From assembly GCF_900162665.1 (NCBI RefSeq), contig NZ_LT727811.1, positions 694,744 through 758,743 of the forward strand: a stretch of 64,000 bases of DNA. Direction: 5' to 3'. Within the stretch, counting starts at the first letter, position 1. Each line of letters starts with the position of its first letter. Source of the DNA: Oceanobacillus sojae (GTDB lineage: Bacteria; Bacillota; Bacilli; Bacillales; Amphibacillaceae). Positions 29,046 through 39,800 of the stretch are shown in pieces. The position numbers were made by a program, and so were the translations under genes. The notes under the pieces were generated by a model. It was not told the DNA's origin and ran no database searches. It was given only the letters and a program-made list of their open reading frames with translations.

Positions 29046-30095
29046 ATGAAAAATCCAGATATTTATGATGTAACCATTATTGGAGCGGGCCCGGCAGGTC
29101 TCTTTTCTGCTTTTTACAGCGGATTGCGGGAAATGAAGACAAAAGTGATCGAATATCAGGAGCATCTGGGCGGAAAGGTTCATGTGTACCCGGAAAAAAT
29201 GATTTGGGATATTGGAGCGTTAACACCAGTGTCCGGTGAGCAGCTGATTGAGCAAATGATCGAACAGGCTAAAACCTTTCATCCGACGATTGTCTGTCAT
29301 GAAAAGGTAACTGCAATTGCTAAGGATAAACAAGGGATATTTATACTTGATACCTCTTCAGGAGATAAACACTATTCCAAGACAGTCATTCTTGCCATTG
29401 GCGGCGGTATTCTGAATCCGCAAAAACTGGAAATTGATGGAGCGGAGAAATTTGAGATTTCGAACCTGAGCTATACGATTAAATCATTAAAAAGATTTAA
29501 GGATAAGACGGTGCTTATCTCAGGCGGAGGGCATACAGCTGTTGATTGGGCAAATGAATTGGAGTCGATTGCCCGCAAGGTTTATCTGGTGTATCGGAAA
29601 AATGAGCTCCATGCCCATGAAGCGCAGGTGACACAATTAATGAACAGCTCTGTAGAGTGTTTATTTGATACGGATATAAAGCGTTTAATTGCCGACGGGA
29701 CACGTGAGCATATCCAGCAAGTTGAATTAAAGCATAGTCTGACAAATCAGCTGATCAATATTGAAATTGATGAATTAGTAGTTAATCATGGATTTGTCCG
29801 GGAAAAGAAGCTGCTGGAGGAAAGTGATTTACAGATTGAAATGGCTAATGAATATTTTATTGCCGGCAGTCCATTCAGCGAAACATCTGTACCAGGTATA
29901 TATGGAGCAGGAGATGTGATTATGTACGATGGCAAGGTTCATTTAATTGCAGGAGCATTTCAGGATGCTGTCAATGCAGTAAATAAAGCAAAGCAGTTCA
30001 TAGAGCCTGACGCTTTTGAATCAGGAATGGTATCTTCACACAATGATTTATTTAAAAAACGCAATAAAAAATTAGTTGCTGAGCTGATAAAGTAA
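29046..30095 (+). CDS. Ferredoxin-NADP+ reductase-like FAD oxidoreductase (YcgT/YumC family)
   Basis: A flavoprotein of 349 residues with two dinucleotide folds: FAD GAGPAG (13-18) and NADP ISGGGHTAVDWANE (about 158-171). It is built like thioredoxin reductase but has no CxxC, which is the mark of the FNR2 group (YumC, YcgT). IYGAGDVIMYDGKVHLIAGA is the second FAD motif. YcgT is Fur-regulated in B. subtilis. Placement behind the siderophore importer suggests a role in reductive iron release or in supplying electrons during iron stress. That role is inference. Confidence 0.88.
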   Translation: MKNPDIYDVTIIGAGPAGLFSAFYSGLREMKTKVIEYQEHLGGKVHVYPEKMIWDIGALTPVSGEQLIEQMIEQAKTFHPTIVCHEKVTAIAKDKQGIFILDTSSGDKHYSKTVILAIGGGILNPQKLEIDGAEKFEISNLSYTIKSLKRFKDKTVLISGGGHTAVDWANELESIARKVYLVYRKNELHAHEAQVTQLMNSSVECLFDTDIKRLIADGTREHIQQVELKHSLTNQLINIEIDELVVNHGFVREKKLLEESDLQIEMANEYFIAGSPFSETSVPGIYGAGDVIMYDGKVHLIAGAFQDAVNAVNKAKQFIEPDAFESGMVSSHNDLFKKRNKKLVAELIK

Positions 30096-30194
30096 AGCGC
30101 TATGCAGTGGGGGCCTTGAAGCCTGGTTAACTGCGATAAATTAAATAATGTAATCAGCTGATAAAAAGAAAATCAGAGCTGGAAGGAGGTTTCT

Positions 30195-31910
30195 ATGGAA
30201 TACATCAAACGATTTTTTTCCTATTATAGGCCTTATAAAGGGCTTTTTATTTTAGATTTTACGTGTGCTATTTTAGTCGGCTTGTTGGAGCTCGCTTTTC
30301 CGCTGGCGGTTAATCAGGTCATCGACCGCCTCTTGCCGCAGGGTAATTGGTCGCTTATTATTTGGGCGTGTGTTGCCCTCTTGATGATTTATGGAATCAA
30401 TACATTACTGCAATATGTCGTAACGTATTGGGGGCACAGACTGGGCATTAATATAGAAACAGATATGCGTCAGAAGCTGTTTAGCCATATGCAGAAGCTG
30501 TCATTCGGTCATTTTGATAATAACAAAACAGGACACTCTATTTCGAGGCTGACAAAGGACTTAGAAGAAATAGGAGAGATGGCGCATCACGGCCCGGAGG
30601 ATGCTTTTGTTGCTATCATGACTTTGATAGGTGCTTTTATGATTATGATTGGTATCAATTGGCCGTTGGCAGTCATTTCCTTTATTGTCATTCCGTTATT
30701 GATGATCTTTGCGATTTACTTTAATAAATTAATGACAGGAACATTCCGTATGATGTTTAACGATATTGCAGATATAAATTCCAGAGTAGAAGACAGTATT
30801 GGCGGGATTCGTGTTGTTCAGGCCTTTGCGAATGAAGAATATGAGCAGGACAAATTTGCGGAGAACAATGAGCGGTATCGGCAAACCAAGCTGGCTTCTT
30901 ACAAGATTATGGCGAAGAATATTATGTCTAATTATTTTTTGATGCGTGTTGTTACCTTATTTACGTTACTGTTCGGAACCTGGTTTGTTATCAATGGTTC
31001 CATGACTTACGGTGAATTTGTTGCCTTTTTACTTTTATCGAATATTTTATTAGCCCCTATTCAGAAGATAAATGCAATTATTGAAAGCTATCCTAAGGGC
31101 TTTGCCGGCTTTAAGCGCTATACAGAGGTAATGGATATGAATCCTGATATTGCGGACAGTCCTGAAGCGCAGGATATTCCTGTTCATGGAGAGGTGCGCT
31201 ATGAAAAAGTATCTTTTGGTTATCATCCGGAAGAGCATATTCTCCATCATATAGACTTGCAGATTCAGCCGGGAGAAACGGTTGCCTTCGTCGGACCTTC
31301 AGGAGCAGGTAAAACAACATTATGCAGCTTACTGCCACGTTTTTATGAGGTAATAGAAGGACATATTTTTGTAGACGGTCATGATATCCAGGACTTCACC
31401 CTTCGTTCTCTGCGGAATCAGATTGGTATTGTACAGCAGGATGTTTTTCTGTTCTCTGGTACAATTCGGGAGAATATTGCTTATGGCCGGCTTGATGCAA
31501 CGGATGAAGAAATTATAGAGGCTGCAGAAAAAGCCCAGTTAAAAACATTTATTGATGCACAGCCAGAAGGGTTAGATACGGTAATCGGCGAGCATGGTGT
31601 TAAATTGTCTGGTGGTCAAAAGCAGCGCTTATCGATTGCGCGTATGTTTTTAAAGAATCCGCCTATTTTAATTCTGGATGAAGCTACATCTGCTCTGGAT
31701 ACAGAAACAGAGCTGGCTATTCAGCAGTCACTGGCGGAGCTTTCTAAAGGCCGGACCACATTAGTCATTGCTCACCGGCTAGCTACTATAAAGAACGCGG
31801 ATCGAATTATTGTGTTAACAAAAGACGGAATTGAGGAGCAGGGAGGACATCAAGAGCTATTAGAGCAGAAGGGGATGTACAGCCGCCTGCATCAGGCTCA
31901 ACTTGGCTAG
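30195..31910 (+). CDS. ABC exporter, fused permease/ATPase (MsbA/YfiC-like)
   Basis: A 571-residue half-transporter with six transmembrane helices (about residues 15-300) followed by a nucleotide-binding domain: Walker A GPSGAGKTT (near 367), Q-loop, signature LSGGQKQRLSIARM (near 471), Walker B ILILDEATSALD and the H-loop IAHRLATI. It forms a homodimer or pairs with another half-transporter. The substrate is unknown. Co-location with iron uptake raises siderophore or metal-complex export, but multidrug export is equally possible. A strong terminator follows. Confidence 0.9.
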   Translation: MEYIKRFFSYYRPYKGLFILDFTCAILVGLLELAFPLAVNQVIDRLLPQGNWSLIIWACVALLMIYGINTLLQYVVTYWGHRLGINIETDMRQKLFSHMQKLSFGHFDNNKTGHSISRLTKDLEEIGEMAHHGPEDAFVAIMTLIGAFMIMIGINWPLAVISFIVIPLLMIFAIYFNKLMTGTFRMMFNDIADINSRVEDSIGGIRVVQAFANEEYEQDKFAENNERYRQTKLASYKIMAKNIMSNYFLMRVVTLFTLLFGTWFVINGSMTYGEFVAFLLLSNILLAPIQKINAIIESYPKGFAGFKRYTEVMDMNPDIADSPEAQDIPVHGEVRYEKVSFGYHPEEHILHHIDLQIQPGETVAFVGPSGAGKTTLCSLLPRFYEVIEGHIFVDGHDIQDFTLRSLRNQIGIVQQDVFLFSGTIRENIAYGRLDATDEEIIEAAEKAQLKTFIDAQPEGLDTVIGEHGVKLSGGQKQRLSIARMFLKNPPILILDEATSALDTETELAIQQSLAELSKGRTTLVIAHRLATIKNADRIIVLTKDGIEEQGGHQELLEQKGMYSRLHQAQLG

Positions 31911-31976
31911 CGAATAACGATTTAATAAAAACATCCTATAGCAGATGATTTAAACAGTTAACATAGACATGTTTTA

Positions 31977-32018
31977 TCAAAGAAGCAGCGGAGATTCATG
32001 AATCTCCGCTGCTTCTTT
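31977..32018 (+). terminator. Terminator closing the inserted iron region
   Basis: AAGAAGCAGCGGAGATTCAT pairs with ATGAATCTCCGCTGCTTCTT, a long perfect stem. Confidence 0.92.
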
Positions 32019-32240
32019 AATGTAGTATAGAGATGCAAAATTTGGTTGTCTTGTTTTACTTTATCTGTAATTGGAATTTTTTTCAGGGTTTTTGATGTAA
32101 TATTTAGTGGATCAATTACCACGAAAAAAATAAAATATGATAACATAGATAATAGAGATTAAATCTACAATTTTATTGAAATAAGGTTTTTTTTACGATA
32201 TATTTTTAAATGGATATTTAGAGATGATGGAGGTTTCCGA
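32019..32240 (+). other. Gap ahead of glmU
   Basis: Very AT-rich, no gene seen; should carry the glmU promoter. GGAGG directly precedes the glmU ATG. Confidence 0.3.
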
Positions 32241-33608
32241 ATGGCGAATCGATTTGCTGTAATTTTAGCAGCAGGGCAAGGAACAAGGATGAAATCAAAG
32301 TTATATAAAGTACTTCATCCTGTAGTTGGAAAACCAATGGTACAGCATGTTGTGGATCAATTGCAACAGACACAATTAGATAAGATAGTTACCATTGTCG
32401 GATTTGGAGCAGATCAGGTAAGAGCACAGCTGGGAGAAGCTAGTGACTTTGTCGTACAGGAAGAGCAGCTGGGCACGGGACATGCTGTAATGCAGGCGGA
32501 ACAATTGTTACAGGATAAAGAAGGTGTAACCATTGTGGCTTGTGGGGATACCCCTCTCATCCGGGCAGAGACATTCGAAAAATTGTTTGAACATCATGAA
32601 CAAACAGGTTCAAAAGCCAGTATATTGACAGCTATCGCAGATGACCCATCCGGATATGGACGAGTTATTCGAGATCAAGCGGGAGAAGTAGAGAAAATTG
32701 TCGAGCATAAAGATGCTAATGAAGCTGAATTAGAGGTTAATGAAATTAACACAGGAACCTATTGCTTTGACAATAAAGCATTATTTGAAGCTTTAAAATC
32801 TGTTTCTAATGACAACGCACAAGGTGAATACTACTTACCGGATGTTATAAAAATATTAGGTGACCAGGGCGAGCGTATCAGCGCTTATGTGGCAGCTGAC
32901 TTTAATGAGACAATTGGTATTAATGACCGGGTAGCATTAAGTGAAGCTGAAAAAGTGATGAAAAGACGTATTAATGAGCTGCATATGCGTAACGGTGTGA
33001 CCATTGTGGATCCTGATAATACGTATATTGGTCCTGATGTAAAAATTGCTTCTGATGTGTATCTTCACCCGGGAACGATTCTAAAAGGGGAAACATCCAT
33101 TGAAACTGGTTCGGAAATTGGTCCGCATTCAGAAATTAAAGATTGTGAAATCGGAGAAGACACAAATATTCGATTTAGTGTTGCTGCGGACAGCCGGATA
33201 GGCAAACGAGTGAACATTGGCCCATATGCACATATCCGTCCAGCTTCCAATGTCGGTAATGATACGAAAGTCGGTAACTTTGTAGAGCTTAAGAAAACAA
33301 ACCTCGGTGATAATAGCAAAGTTTCTCATCTTAGTTATATTGGCGATGCTAATGTAGGTGAGCGCGTAAATGTCGGTTGTGGTACAATTACAGTAAATTA
33401 TGATGGGAAAAATAAATTCCTGACAACGATTGAGGACGATTCGTTTATTGGATGTAACTCAAATTTAATTGCACCGGTAACAGTTGGAAAAGGTGCTTAC
33501 GTTGCAGCAGGATCGACAATTACAAAAGATGTGCCGGATGAGGCATTATCCATTGCAAGATCGAAGCAGGAAAACAAAGAAGGATATGCTAAAAAGTTTA
33601 AAAAATAA
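32241..33608 (+). CDS. glmU: Bifunctional UDP-GlcNAc pyrophosphorylase / glucosamine-1-phosphate acetyltransferase
   Basis: Makes UDP-GlcNAc for cell wall synthesis. The 455 residues comprise an N-terminal nucleotidyltransferase ([19 protein letters not shown], about 10-28; [17 protein letters not shown]) and a C-terminal left-handed beta-helix acetyltransferase with hexapeptide repeats (from about 250) and the [18 protein letters not shown] segment. Known as gcaD in B. subtilis; forms an operon with prs. Confidence 0.98.
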   Translation: MANRFAVILAAGQGTRMKSKLYKVLHPVVGKPMVQHVVDQLQQTQLDKIVTIVGFGADQVRAQLGEASDFVVQEEQLGTGHAVMQAEQLLQDKEGVTIVACGDTPLIRAETFEKLFEHHEQTGSKASILTAIADDPSGYGRVIRDQAGEVEKIVEHKDANEAELEVNEINTGTYCFDNKALFEALKSVSNDNAQGEYYLPDVIKILGDQGERISAYVAADFNETIGINDRVALSEAEKVMKRRINELHMRNGVTIVDPDNTYIGPDVKIASDVYLHPGTILKGETSIETGSEIGPHSEIKDCEIGEDTNIRFSVAADSRIGKRVNIGPYAHIRPASNVGNDTKVGNFVELKKTNLGDNSKVSHLSYIGDANVGERVNVGCGTITVNYDGKNKFLTTIEDDSFIGCNSNLIAPVTVGKGAYVAAGSTITKDVPDEALSIARSKQENKEGYAKKFKK

Positions 33609-33634
33609 ACTATAAAATCATGGAGGTTAATTGA

Positions 33635-34588
33635 ATGTCATCCAGTTATAAGGATTCATCGCTGAAAGTATTTTCATTAAATTCGAATGAGGCATTAGCA
33701 GACAAAATTGCAGCTCAAATCGGCACAAAATTAGGGAAATGTACGGTAACACAATTTAGTGACGGAGAAGTACAAATTAACATTGAGGAAAGTGTCCGCG
33801 GATCAGACGTTTATGTGATTCAGTCTACTTCTGCTCCAGTAAACCAGCATATTATGGAGCTGCTTATCATGATTGACGCTTTGAAACGTGCTTCTGCCAA
33901 ATCAATCAATATTGTTATGCCGTACTACGGTTATGCACGTCAAGACCGTAAAGCGAGAGCACGTGAGCCAATTACAGCAAAATTAATAGCGGATTTAATT
34001 GAAAAAGCAGGAGCAAATCGTATGATTACACTTGATTTGCACGCACCTCAAATTCAAGGCTTCTTCGATATTCCTATTGACCACTTACAGGGTGTACCAA
34101 TCTTAGCTGATTACTTTGAAAAAAAGAATTTAGAAGATGTGATTGTTGTTTCACCTGATCACGGCGGTGTGGTCCGTGCCAGAAAAATGGCTGACCGTTT
34201 AAAAGCACCAATTGGTATTATTGATAAACGCCGTCCACGCCCGAATGTTTCAGAAGTTATGAACATTATTGGTAACATTGAAGGGAAAACAGCTATTTTA
34301 ATTGATGATCTGATCGATACTGCAGGAACAATTACTTTGGCAGCAAACGCATTAATTGAAAGTGGCGCCAAAGAAGTATATGCTTGCTGTACACATCCGG
34401 TCCTTTCGGGCCCTGCGATTGAGCGAATCAATAATTCAAAAATTAAAGAGCTTGTCATCACAGATACGATTCCTTTACCAGAAGAAAAATGTATTGATAA
34501 AATTACGGAACTATCGGTTGCTTCTCTTCTCAGCGAGGCAATTATCCGTGTTCATGAAATGCAATCTGTAAGTATTCTTTTTGACTAA
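33635..34588 (+). CDS. prs: Ribose-phosphate pyrophosphokinase
   Basis: Makes PRPP from ribose 5-phosphate and ATP. The 317-residue class I enzyme has [20 protein letters not shown] (about 106-125), the [16 protein letters not shown] loop, and the PRPP loop [13 protein letters not shown]. It follows glmU by 26 nt with a GGAGG site. PRPP is also the ligand of PurR encoded nearby. Confidence 0.98.
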   Translation: MSSSYKDSSLKVFSLNSNEALADKIAAQIGTKLGKCTVTQFSDGEVQINIEESVRGSDVYVIQSTSAPVNQHIMELLIMIDALKRASAKSINIVMPYYGYARQDRKARAREPITAKLIADLIEKAGANRMITLDLHAPQIQGFFDIPIDHLQGVPILADYFEKKNLEDVIVVSPDHGGVVRARKMADRLKAPIGIIDKRRPRPNVSEVMNIIGNIEGKTAILIDDLIDTAGTITLAANALIESGAKEVYACCTHPVLSGPAIERINNSKIKELVITDTIPLPEEKCIDKITELSVASLLSEAIIRVHEMQSVSILFD

Positions 34589-34635
34589 TAAATAAAATAT
34601 GCTGTTTAGCAGAGAGAATTTCTTCGGCTGGAAAT

Positions 34636-34668
34636 ATGTTTGTCCAGCTCCAGGCGCTTTCCGCTTTT
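34636..34668 (+). repeat. Fragment of an intergenic repeat
   Basis: TTGTCCAGCTCCAGGCGCTT followed by TCCGCTTTTC is GC-richer than its surroundings. It resembles a dispersed Bacillus intergenic sequence I recall. Only one copy is visible here, so the call is tentative. Confidence 0.3.
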
Positions 34669-34679
34669 CTTAATTTAAT

Positions 34680-34705
34680 GTTTAAGTTGTTCCATTTTAG
34701 GGTAT
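34680..34705 (+). promoter_or_regulatory. Sigma-B promoter of ctc
   Basis: GTTTAA (34680-34685), 14 nt, GGGTAT (34700-34705): a full match to the sigma-B pattern GTTTWW-N12-15-GGGWAW. B. subtilis ctc is the archetypal sigma-B gene. Confidence 0.88.
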
Positions 34706-34811
34706 TTAATATACTGACCGTTTATTTTATTGAGAAAAAGAAATGATGCAAAATCACAATAAATGACGATGTTTCATATTATTTTTTTAATCAACTTGGA
34801 GGGTGATACGA

Positions 34812-35444
34812 ATGGCAGTAAAATTAAACGCACAAAAAAGAGAAGATCTTGCAAAATCAGCAACAAACGAAATTAGAAATAACGGTAGAATTCCGGCGGT
34901 TGTCTATGGGAAGAATAAAGATCCCAAGACAGTTTCTGTGGATAGTGTAGATTTAGTCAAAACAGTTCGGGATGAAGGACGGAATGCAATCATTTCACTT
35001 CAGGTCGAAGGCAGTGATTCTGTTGATGTTATGCTGCATGACTATCAAATTGATCCGATAAAGGATGATTTACTTCATGCTGATTTCTATATCGTAAATA
35101 TGTCTGAAGAAATGGACGTTGAGGTTTCTCTTCGCCTTGATGGTGAATCAAAAGGTGAAAAAGAAGGCGGCGTATTACAGCAGCCATTCTATGAAATTCA
35201 GGTCCGTGCAAAACCGAGCGATATTCCAGAGGAAATCGTAGTAGATGTCTCTGAACTGGATGTGAACGACAGCTTATCTATTTCTGACTTGAAAGTAACT
35301 GGGAACTATGAGTTTTTAGATGATCCAGATACAACAATCGCTTCAGTTGTGCCTCCAACTACAGAAGAAGATTTAGAAACAGATACAGATGAGGATGCAG
35401 AACCGGAAGTTATTAAAGAAAAAGACGACTCAGAGGAAGCGTAA
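34812..35444 (+). CDS. ctc: Ribosomal protein bL25, general stress form Ctc
   Basis: A 5S rRNA-binding ribosomal protein with L25 domain (1-92, RNNGRIPAVVYGKNKDPKTV) and a TL5-type C-terminal beta domain (about 95-185, with GVLQQPFYEIQVRAKPSDIP) plus an acidic tail. Total 210 residues. Made under stress through sigma-B. The ATG at 34812 follows GGAGGGTG; GTG 34803 lies in that site. Confidence 0.95.
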   Translation: MAVKLNAQKREDLAKSATNEIRNNGRIPAVVYGKNKDPKTVSVDSVDLVKTVRDEGRNAIISLQVEGSDSVDVMLHDYQIDPIKDDLLHADFYIVNMSEEMDVEVSLRLDGESKGEKEGGVLQQPFYEIQVRAKPSDIPEEIVVDVSELDVNDSLSISDLKVTGNYEFLDDPDTTIASVVPPTTEEDLETDTDEDAEPEVIKEKDDSEEA

Positions 35445-35486
35445 TTTCTTCCATCTAACAATATATAGAATGTATAAGTAATGCCT

Positions 35487-35540
35487 CCCTTCTTTACGCA
35501 TATGATACACGTATGTGTAAAGAAGGGTTGTTGTGTTTGA
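35487..35540 (+). terminator. Terminator of ctc
   Basis: CCCTTCTTTACGCATA pairs with TATGTGTAAAGAAGGG, followed by T-rich sequence. Confidence 0.85.
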
Positions 35541-35573
35541 AGAAAATGTGTTTTTAGAAGTGAGGGCAAGGTG

Positions 35574-36137
35574 ATGAAGTTAATCGTAGGGCTGGGGAAT
35601 CCCGGCAGAAAATATAAGAAAACACGTCATAATATTGGTTTTTGTACAATCGATGAGCTATTAAACAGACATGGCTGGAAGCTAAACAATTCTAAATTCC
35701 ATGGAGAGTATGCAATAGAGCATTTTCATGGAGAAAAGATTATATTATTGCAGCCGCAAACGTATATGAACTTATCTGGAGAGTCGATTCGCCCATTGAT
35801 GGATTACTATGATATAAATACAGATGATATTGTTGTGATTTATGATGATTTAGACTTACCTGCAGGCAAGGTTAGACTGCGTCAAAAGGGTGGTCATGGC
35901 GGCCATAATGGTGTCCGTTCGACTATTGATCATTTAGGCACGAAGGAATTTAAGCGCGTCCGGTTAGGAGTAGGAAGACCGGTAAATGCGATGCCTGTCG
36001 TGGATTATGTATTAGGGAAGTTTCCAAAAGATGAAAAAGAGGCTGTCAGCCAAAGCATTCAGCAGGCAGCTGATGCTGTTGAAGCCTGGGTGAGCGGCAA
36101 ACCTTTTATAGAGGTGATGAATGAATTTAATCAATAA
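35574..36137 (+). CDS. pth: Peptidyl-tRNA hydrolase
   Basis: Releases tRNA from peptidyl-tRNA dropped by ribosomes. The 187-residue enzyme has [19 protein letters not shown] (catalytic His about 20), [22 protein letters not shown] (catalytic Asp) and [13 protein letters not shown]. subtilis name spoVC. The ATG at 35574 follows GAGGG by 7 nt; the GTG directly before it lacks spacing. Confidence 0.97.
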   Translation: MKLIVGLGNPGRKYKKTRHNIGFCTIDELLNRHGWKLNNSKFHGEYAIEHFHGEKIILLQPQTYMNLSGESIRPLMDYYDINTDDIVVIYDDLDLPAGKVRLRQKGGHGGHNGVRSTIDHLGTKEFKRVRLGVGRPVNAMPVVDYVLGKFPKDEKEAVSQSIQQAADAVEAWVSGKPFIEVMNEFNQ

Positions 36138-36140
36138 AGC

Positions 36141-36190
36141 ATACCTTTGTTTTAAGCAAGGTATATTCTTATTCCCCTCGGTTAAAACTA
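36141..36190 (+). promoter_or_regulatory. pth terminator-like hairpin and possible sigma-F promoter of fin
   Basis: ATACCTT (36141-36147) pairs with AAGGTAT (36158-36164) with little T-run. GTATA (36161-36165) and GGTTAAAACTA (36180-36190), 14 bp apart, loosely fit the sigma-F pattern expected for fin. The two readings overlap and neither is strong. Confidence 0.3.
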
Positions 36191-36270
36191 AATAAAAAGT
36201 ACAGATATTCCTTCTTAAAAAGGAAGGGGCTGTGCTTTAAAACTATTCAGTTTTAATCGAGGTGAATGAG

Positions 36271-36501
36271 ATGGTTATCTACTATGGTTGCCGGCATTGT
36301 GGGAAAGAACTGGGTGTGTTGAATCATACAGAAATTGATTTGTCCTTACGTTTTCTCAATCTTTTAGAGGAGCAGGATATATCAGAAATGATCGTCTTTG
36401 AAAAAGATGGTGATTTCCGTTTAGAAGTCATTTGCGAACACTGTCAACAAGTTCTTGAAGAACATCCCGATTATCATGAATTAGATCATTTTTTACAATA
36501 G
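36271..36501 (+). CDS. fin: Fin (YabK), anti-sigma-F factor
   Basis: A small zinc-binding protein of 76 residues that shuts off sigma-F when sigma-G takes over in the forespore. CRHC (Cys7, Cys10) and ICEHCQQVLEEHPDYHELDH match the family, and the length equals B. subtilis Fin. The ATG at 36271 is preceded by GAGGTG; the GTG at 36262 overlaps that site. Confidence 0.92.
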   Translation: MVIYYGCRHCGKELGVLNHTEIDLSLRFLNLLEEQDISEMIVFEKDGDFRLEVICEHCQQVLEEHPDYHELDHFLQ

Positions 36502-36819
36502 ATGAATGGCTATATTTATGATATTTTTAATATAAGAGGATGTTCAAAAAGTCCACATTTCGGTTCTTGTAATCATTTTATGGATAAATATATGACCATA
36601 TATACCATTTTCTTAAAAATTTTTACCATGTTTTCTTGATTATTATATACAATCAGCATTTTTACGGATAGGGAGGTGTGAAAGCCTTCTTATTTGCATA
36701 GATTTAATGGTTTTAACTGACCGGGTAACTCTTAAAAGCCGGTTAATTCTGCGCGTTTTAAGGATTAACGGATACCAAATTTTCTAAAAATACTTTAACA
36801 ATTTAGAGGGGAAATACGA
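36502..36819 (+). other. Gap between fin and mfd with repeat remnants
   Basis: No gene. It holds a solo repeat end (36537-36554) matching the right terminus of the MITE-like family. It also holds a stem, AACTGACCGG (36716-36725) with CCGGTTAATT (36739-36748), that partly matches the yabG leader element. Confidence 0.4.
36537..36554 (-). repeat. Solo terminal repeat of the MITE-like family
   Basis: AGGATGTTCAAAAAGTCC is identical to the outer 18 nt of the right end of copy B read on the opposite strand. No second end lies within 300 nt. Confidence 0.5.
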
Positions 36820-39800
36820 ATGAAAGCAATTCATAGTTATTTAAAGTCTCAGGAAGATATACAGTCGATTATGGATGGATTGCTTGCAGGCATGAAAGAG
36901 CAGATGGTTGCCGGTTTAAGCGGTTCTGCCAGAAGTCTGCTCCTGTCCACTATATATCAATCAATGAATCGTCCTTTATTAATTGTCACTCATCAATTAG
37001 CCCAGGCTCAGCAGTTATATGATGACTTGTCAGAGCTGACAAACGATGAAGGTGTTTATCTTTATCCGGTTAACGAGTTAATAGCCTCTGAAATGGCTGT
37101 AGCCAGTCCGGAGCTGCGTGCACAACGAATTGAAGCGTTAACAGCATGGACGCGTAAAGATAAAGGGATATTAATTGCACCTGTTGCAGCATTAAAAAGG
37201 ATACTGCCTCCAAAATCATATTGGAATAAATATCAGCTTCTGTTTCAAGTTGGCAAAGACATTGAAATGGAGGTTTACTTGCGTTCTCTGGTGGAAATGG
37301 GATATGAAAGCACTTCTATGGTTACTGCTCCGGGTGAGTTCAGTCAGCGCGGGGGAATTATTGATATTTATCCAATCACGGAAAAGCATCCGATTCGTAT
37401 TGAGTTATTTGACGAAGAGGTAGACTCTATCCGCTTTTTTGATGCAGAGTCCCAGCGCTCTTTAGACAAGGTGGAAGAAGTAACCATCAATCCTGCTACA
37501 GAATTATTAATAGATAAACAAGAAATGCTGAAGGTAGCAGAAAGATTGGAAGATGCACTTTCAGATACATTGAAAAAAGTCAAAAAACCGGCAGACCGGG
37601 AAGACCTTGTAGAGGTAATTGGTCAGGATATTGAACAGTTTAAACAATTGACCCGTTTTCAGGAGATGTATAAATACATCGGCTATTTATATGATGAGCC
37701 CGCTAGTTTATTAGACTATTTGCCAAAGAACGGCGTTGTCTTTTTTGATGAAATGAGCCGTATCCAGGAAACAGCAACAAATTTAGATCATGAAGAGCTG
37801 GAATGGTATACAGGGCTGTTGGAAGGAAATAAAATGGTTCGGGGCAGCCAGTTTTCTTTCGCATGGAATACTCTGATAGAAGACCTTTCCCATCCACGTG
37901 TATATATGTCGGTATTTATGCGGCATATTCCGAATACCAATCCGCAAAATGTTATTAATCTATCGACCAGAACCATGCAGGAATTTCATGGACAGATGCC
38001 TTTATTTAAAAATGAATTAAAGCGTTGGGAAAAAGGGGATTATTCTGTTATTATCCTCACGCCAAATAAGCAGCGTGCAGAAAAAGTGCATTCCATTTTA
38101 GAAGATTATGATATTAAAACACAAGTGGAAAAAGAATTAAAGCTGCCTATAAAAAAGCCGACAATTATCGTTGGACAGCTGCATGCGGGTATTGAATTTC
38201 CAATGCATAAACTGGCTATTATTACGGAAAATGAGCTATTTAAAAAACGCATGAAACGCTCTCGAAAACAGCCCAAAATTTCGAATGCAGAACGGATTAA
38301 AAGCTACCAGGAACTGAAAGTCGGCGACTATGTCGTGCATGCAAATCATGGTGTCGGGAAATATCTTGGAATTGAGACCTTAGAGGTTAACAAGCTGCAT
38401 AAGGATTATATGCTGATTCGTTACTCTGGAGATGATAAGCTGTTCGTACCGATTGACCAAATTGATTTAGTTCAGAAATTTGTAGGTTCAGAAGGAAAAG
38501 AACCGAAGCTGTATAAATTGGGCGGTACAGAGTGGACAAAAGTAAAGCGGAAGGTACAAAGCTCTGTTGAGGATATTGCTGATGATTTAATCAAGCTGTA
38601 TTCCGAACGTGAATCCCGGAAAGGATATGCTTTTTCACCTGATTCTGAATTACAGCGGGAATTTGAAGCCTCCTTCGCTTATCAGGAAACGGAGGATCAG
38701 CTCCGCTGTATTGCAGAAATTAAAGAAGATATGGAAAAAGAAAGACCAATGGACCGTTTACTTTGTGGAGATGTAGGTTATGGGAAAACGGAGGTAGCTA
38801 TCCGTGCAGCTTTCAAAGCAGTAGCAGATGGAAAACAGGTAGCCATCCTTGTGCCGACAACAATTCTGGCACAGCAGCATTATGAGACAATTCGAGAAAG
38901 ATTTCAGGATTTTCCGATCAACATTGGTTTACTAAGCCGTTTTCGTACGCGTAAGCAGTCGAATGAGACAGTAAAAGGTCTGGCTGATGGAAATATGGAT
39001 GTAGTTGTAGGAACGCACCGTCTCTTATCAAAGGATGTGCAATATAAGGATTTAGGCTTGCTTGTTGTCGATGAGGAGCAGCGATTTGGTGTGAAGCATA
39101 AAGAAAAAATTAAACAGCTGAAAACCAATGTTGATGTTTTAACACTGACAGCAACCCCAATTCCGAGAACGTTGCATATGTCTATGCTTGGTGTGAGAGA
39201 TTTATCTGTTATTGAAACACCGCCGGAAAATCGATTTCCGATTCAAACGTATGTGATGGAATATAATCCATCCTTTATCCGTGAAGCAGTTGATCGGGAA
39301 ATGTCCAGAGGCGGCCAGGTTTTCTTCCTGCATAACCGGGTGGAAAATATTGAAAAAATGGCTCGTGATATCGGAATGCTTGTGCCCAATGCAAGGGTAG
39401 CTATTGCGCATGGACAAATGAATGAATCGGAGCTGGAGAATGTCATCATTGGCTTCATCGAAGGAGAATATGACATTTTAGTCAGTACGACTATTATTGA
39501 AACTGGTGTCGATATTCCAAATGTGAATACCCTAATTGTCAATCATGCTGATCATATGGGACTGAGTCAGCTTTATCAGCTAAGAGGGCGTGTCGGACGT
39601 TCCAATCGTGTAGCCTACGCTTATTTCACATATCAGCGTGATAAGGTATTAACAGAGGTTGCCGAAAAAAGGCTGCAGGCAATTAAAGAATTTACGGAGC
39701 TCGGATCTGGATTTAAGATTGCTATGCGTGACCTCTCCATCCGTGGCGCCGGAAATTTACTCGGCGCGCAGCAGCATGGCTTTATTGATTCTGTAGGGTT

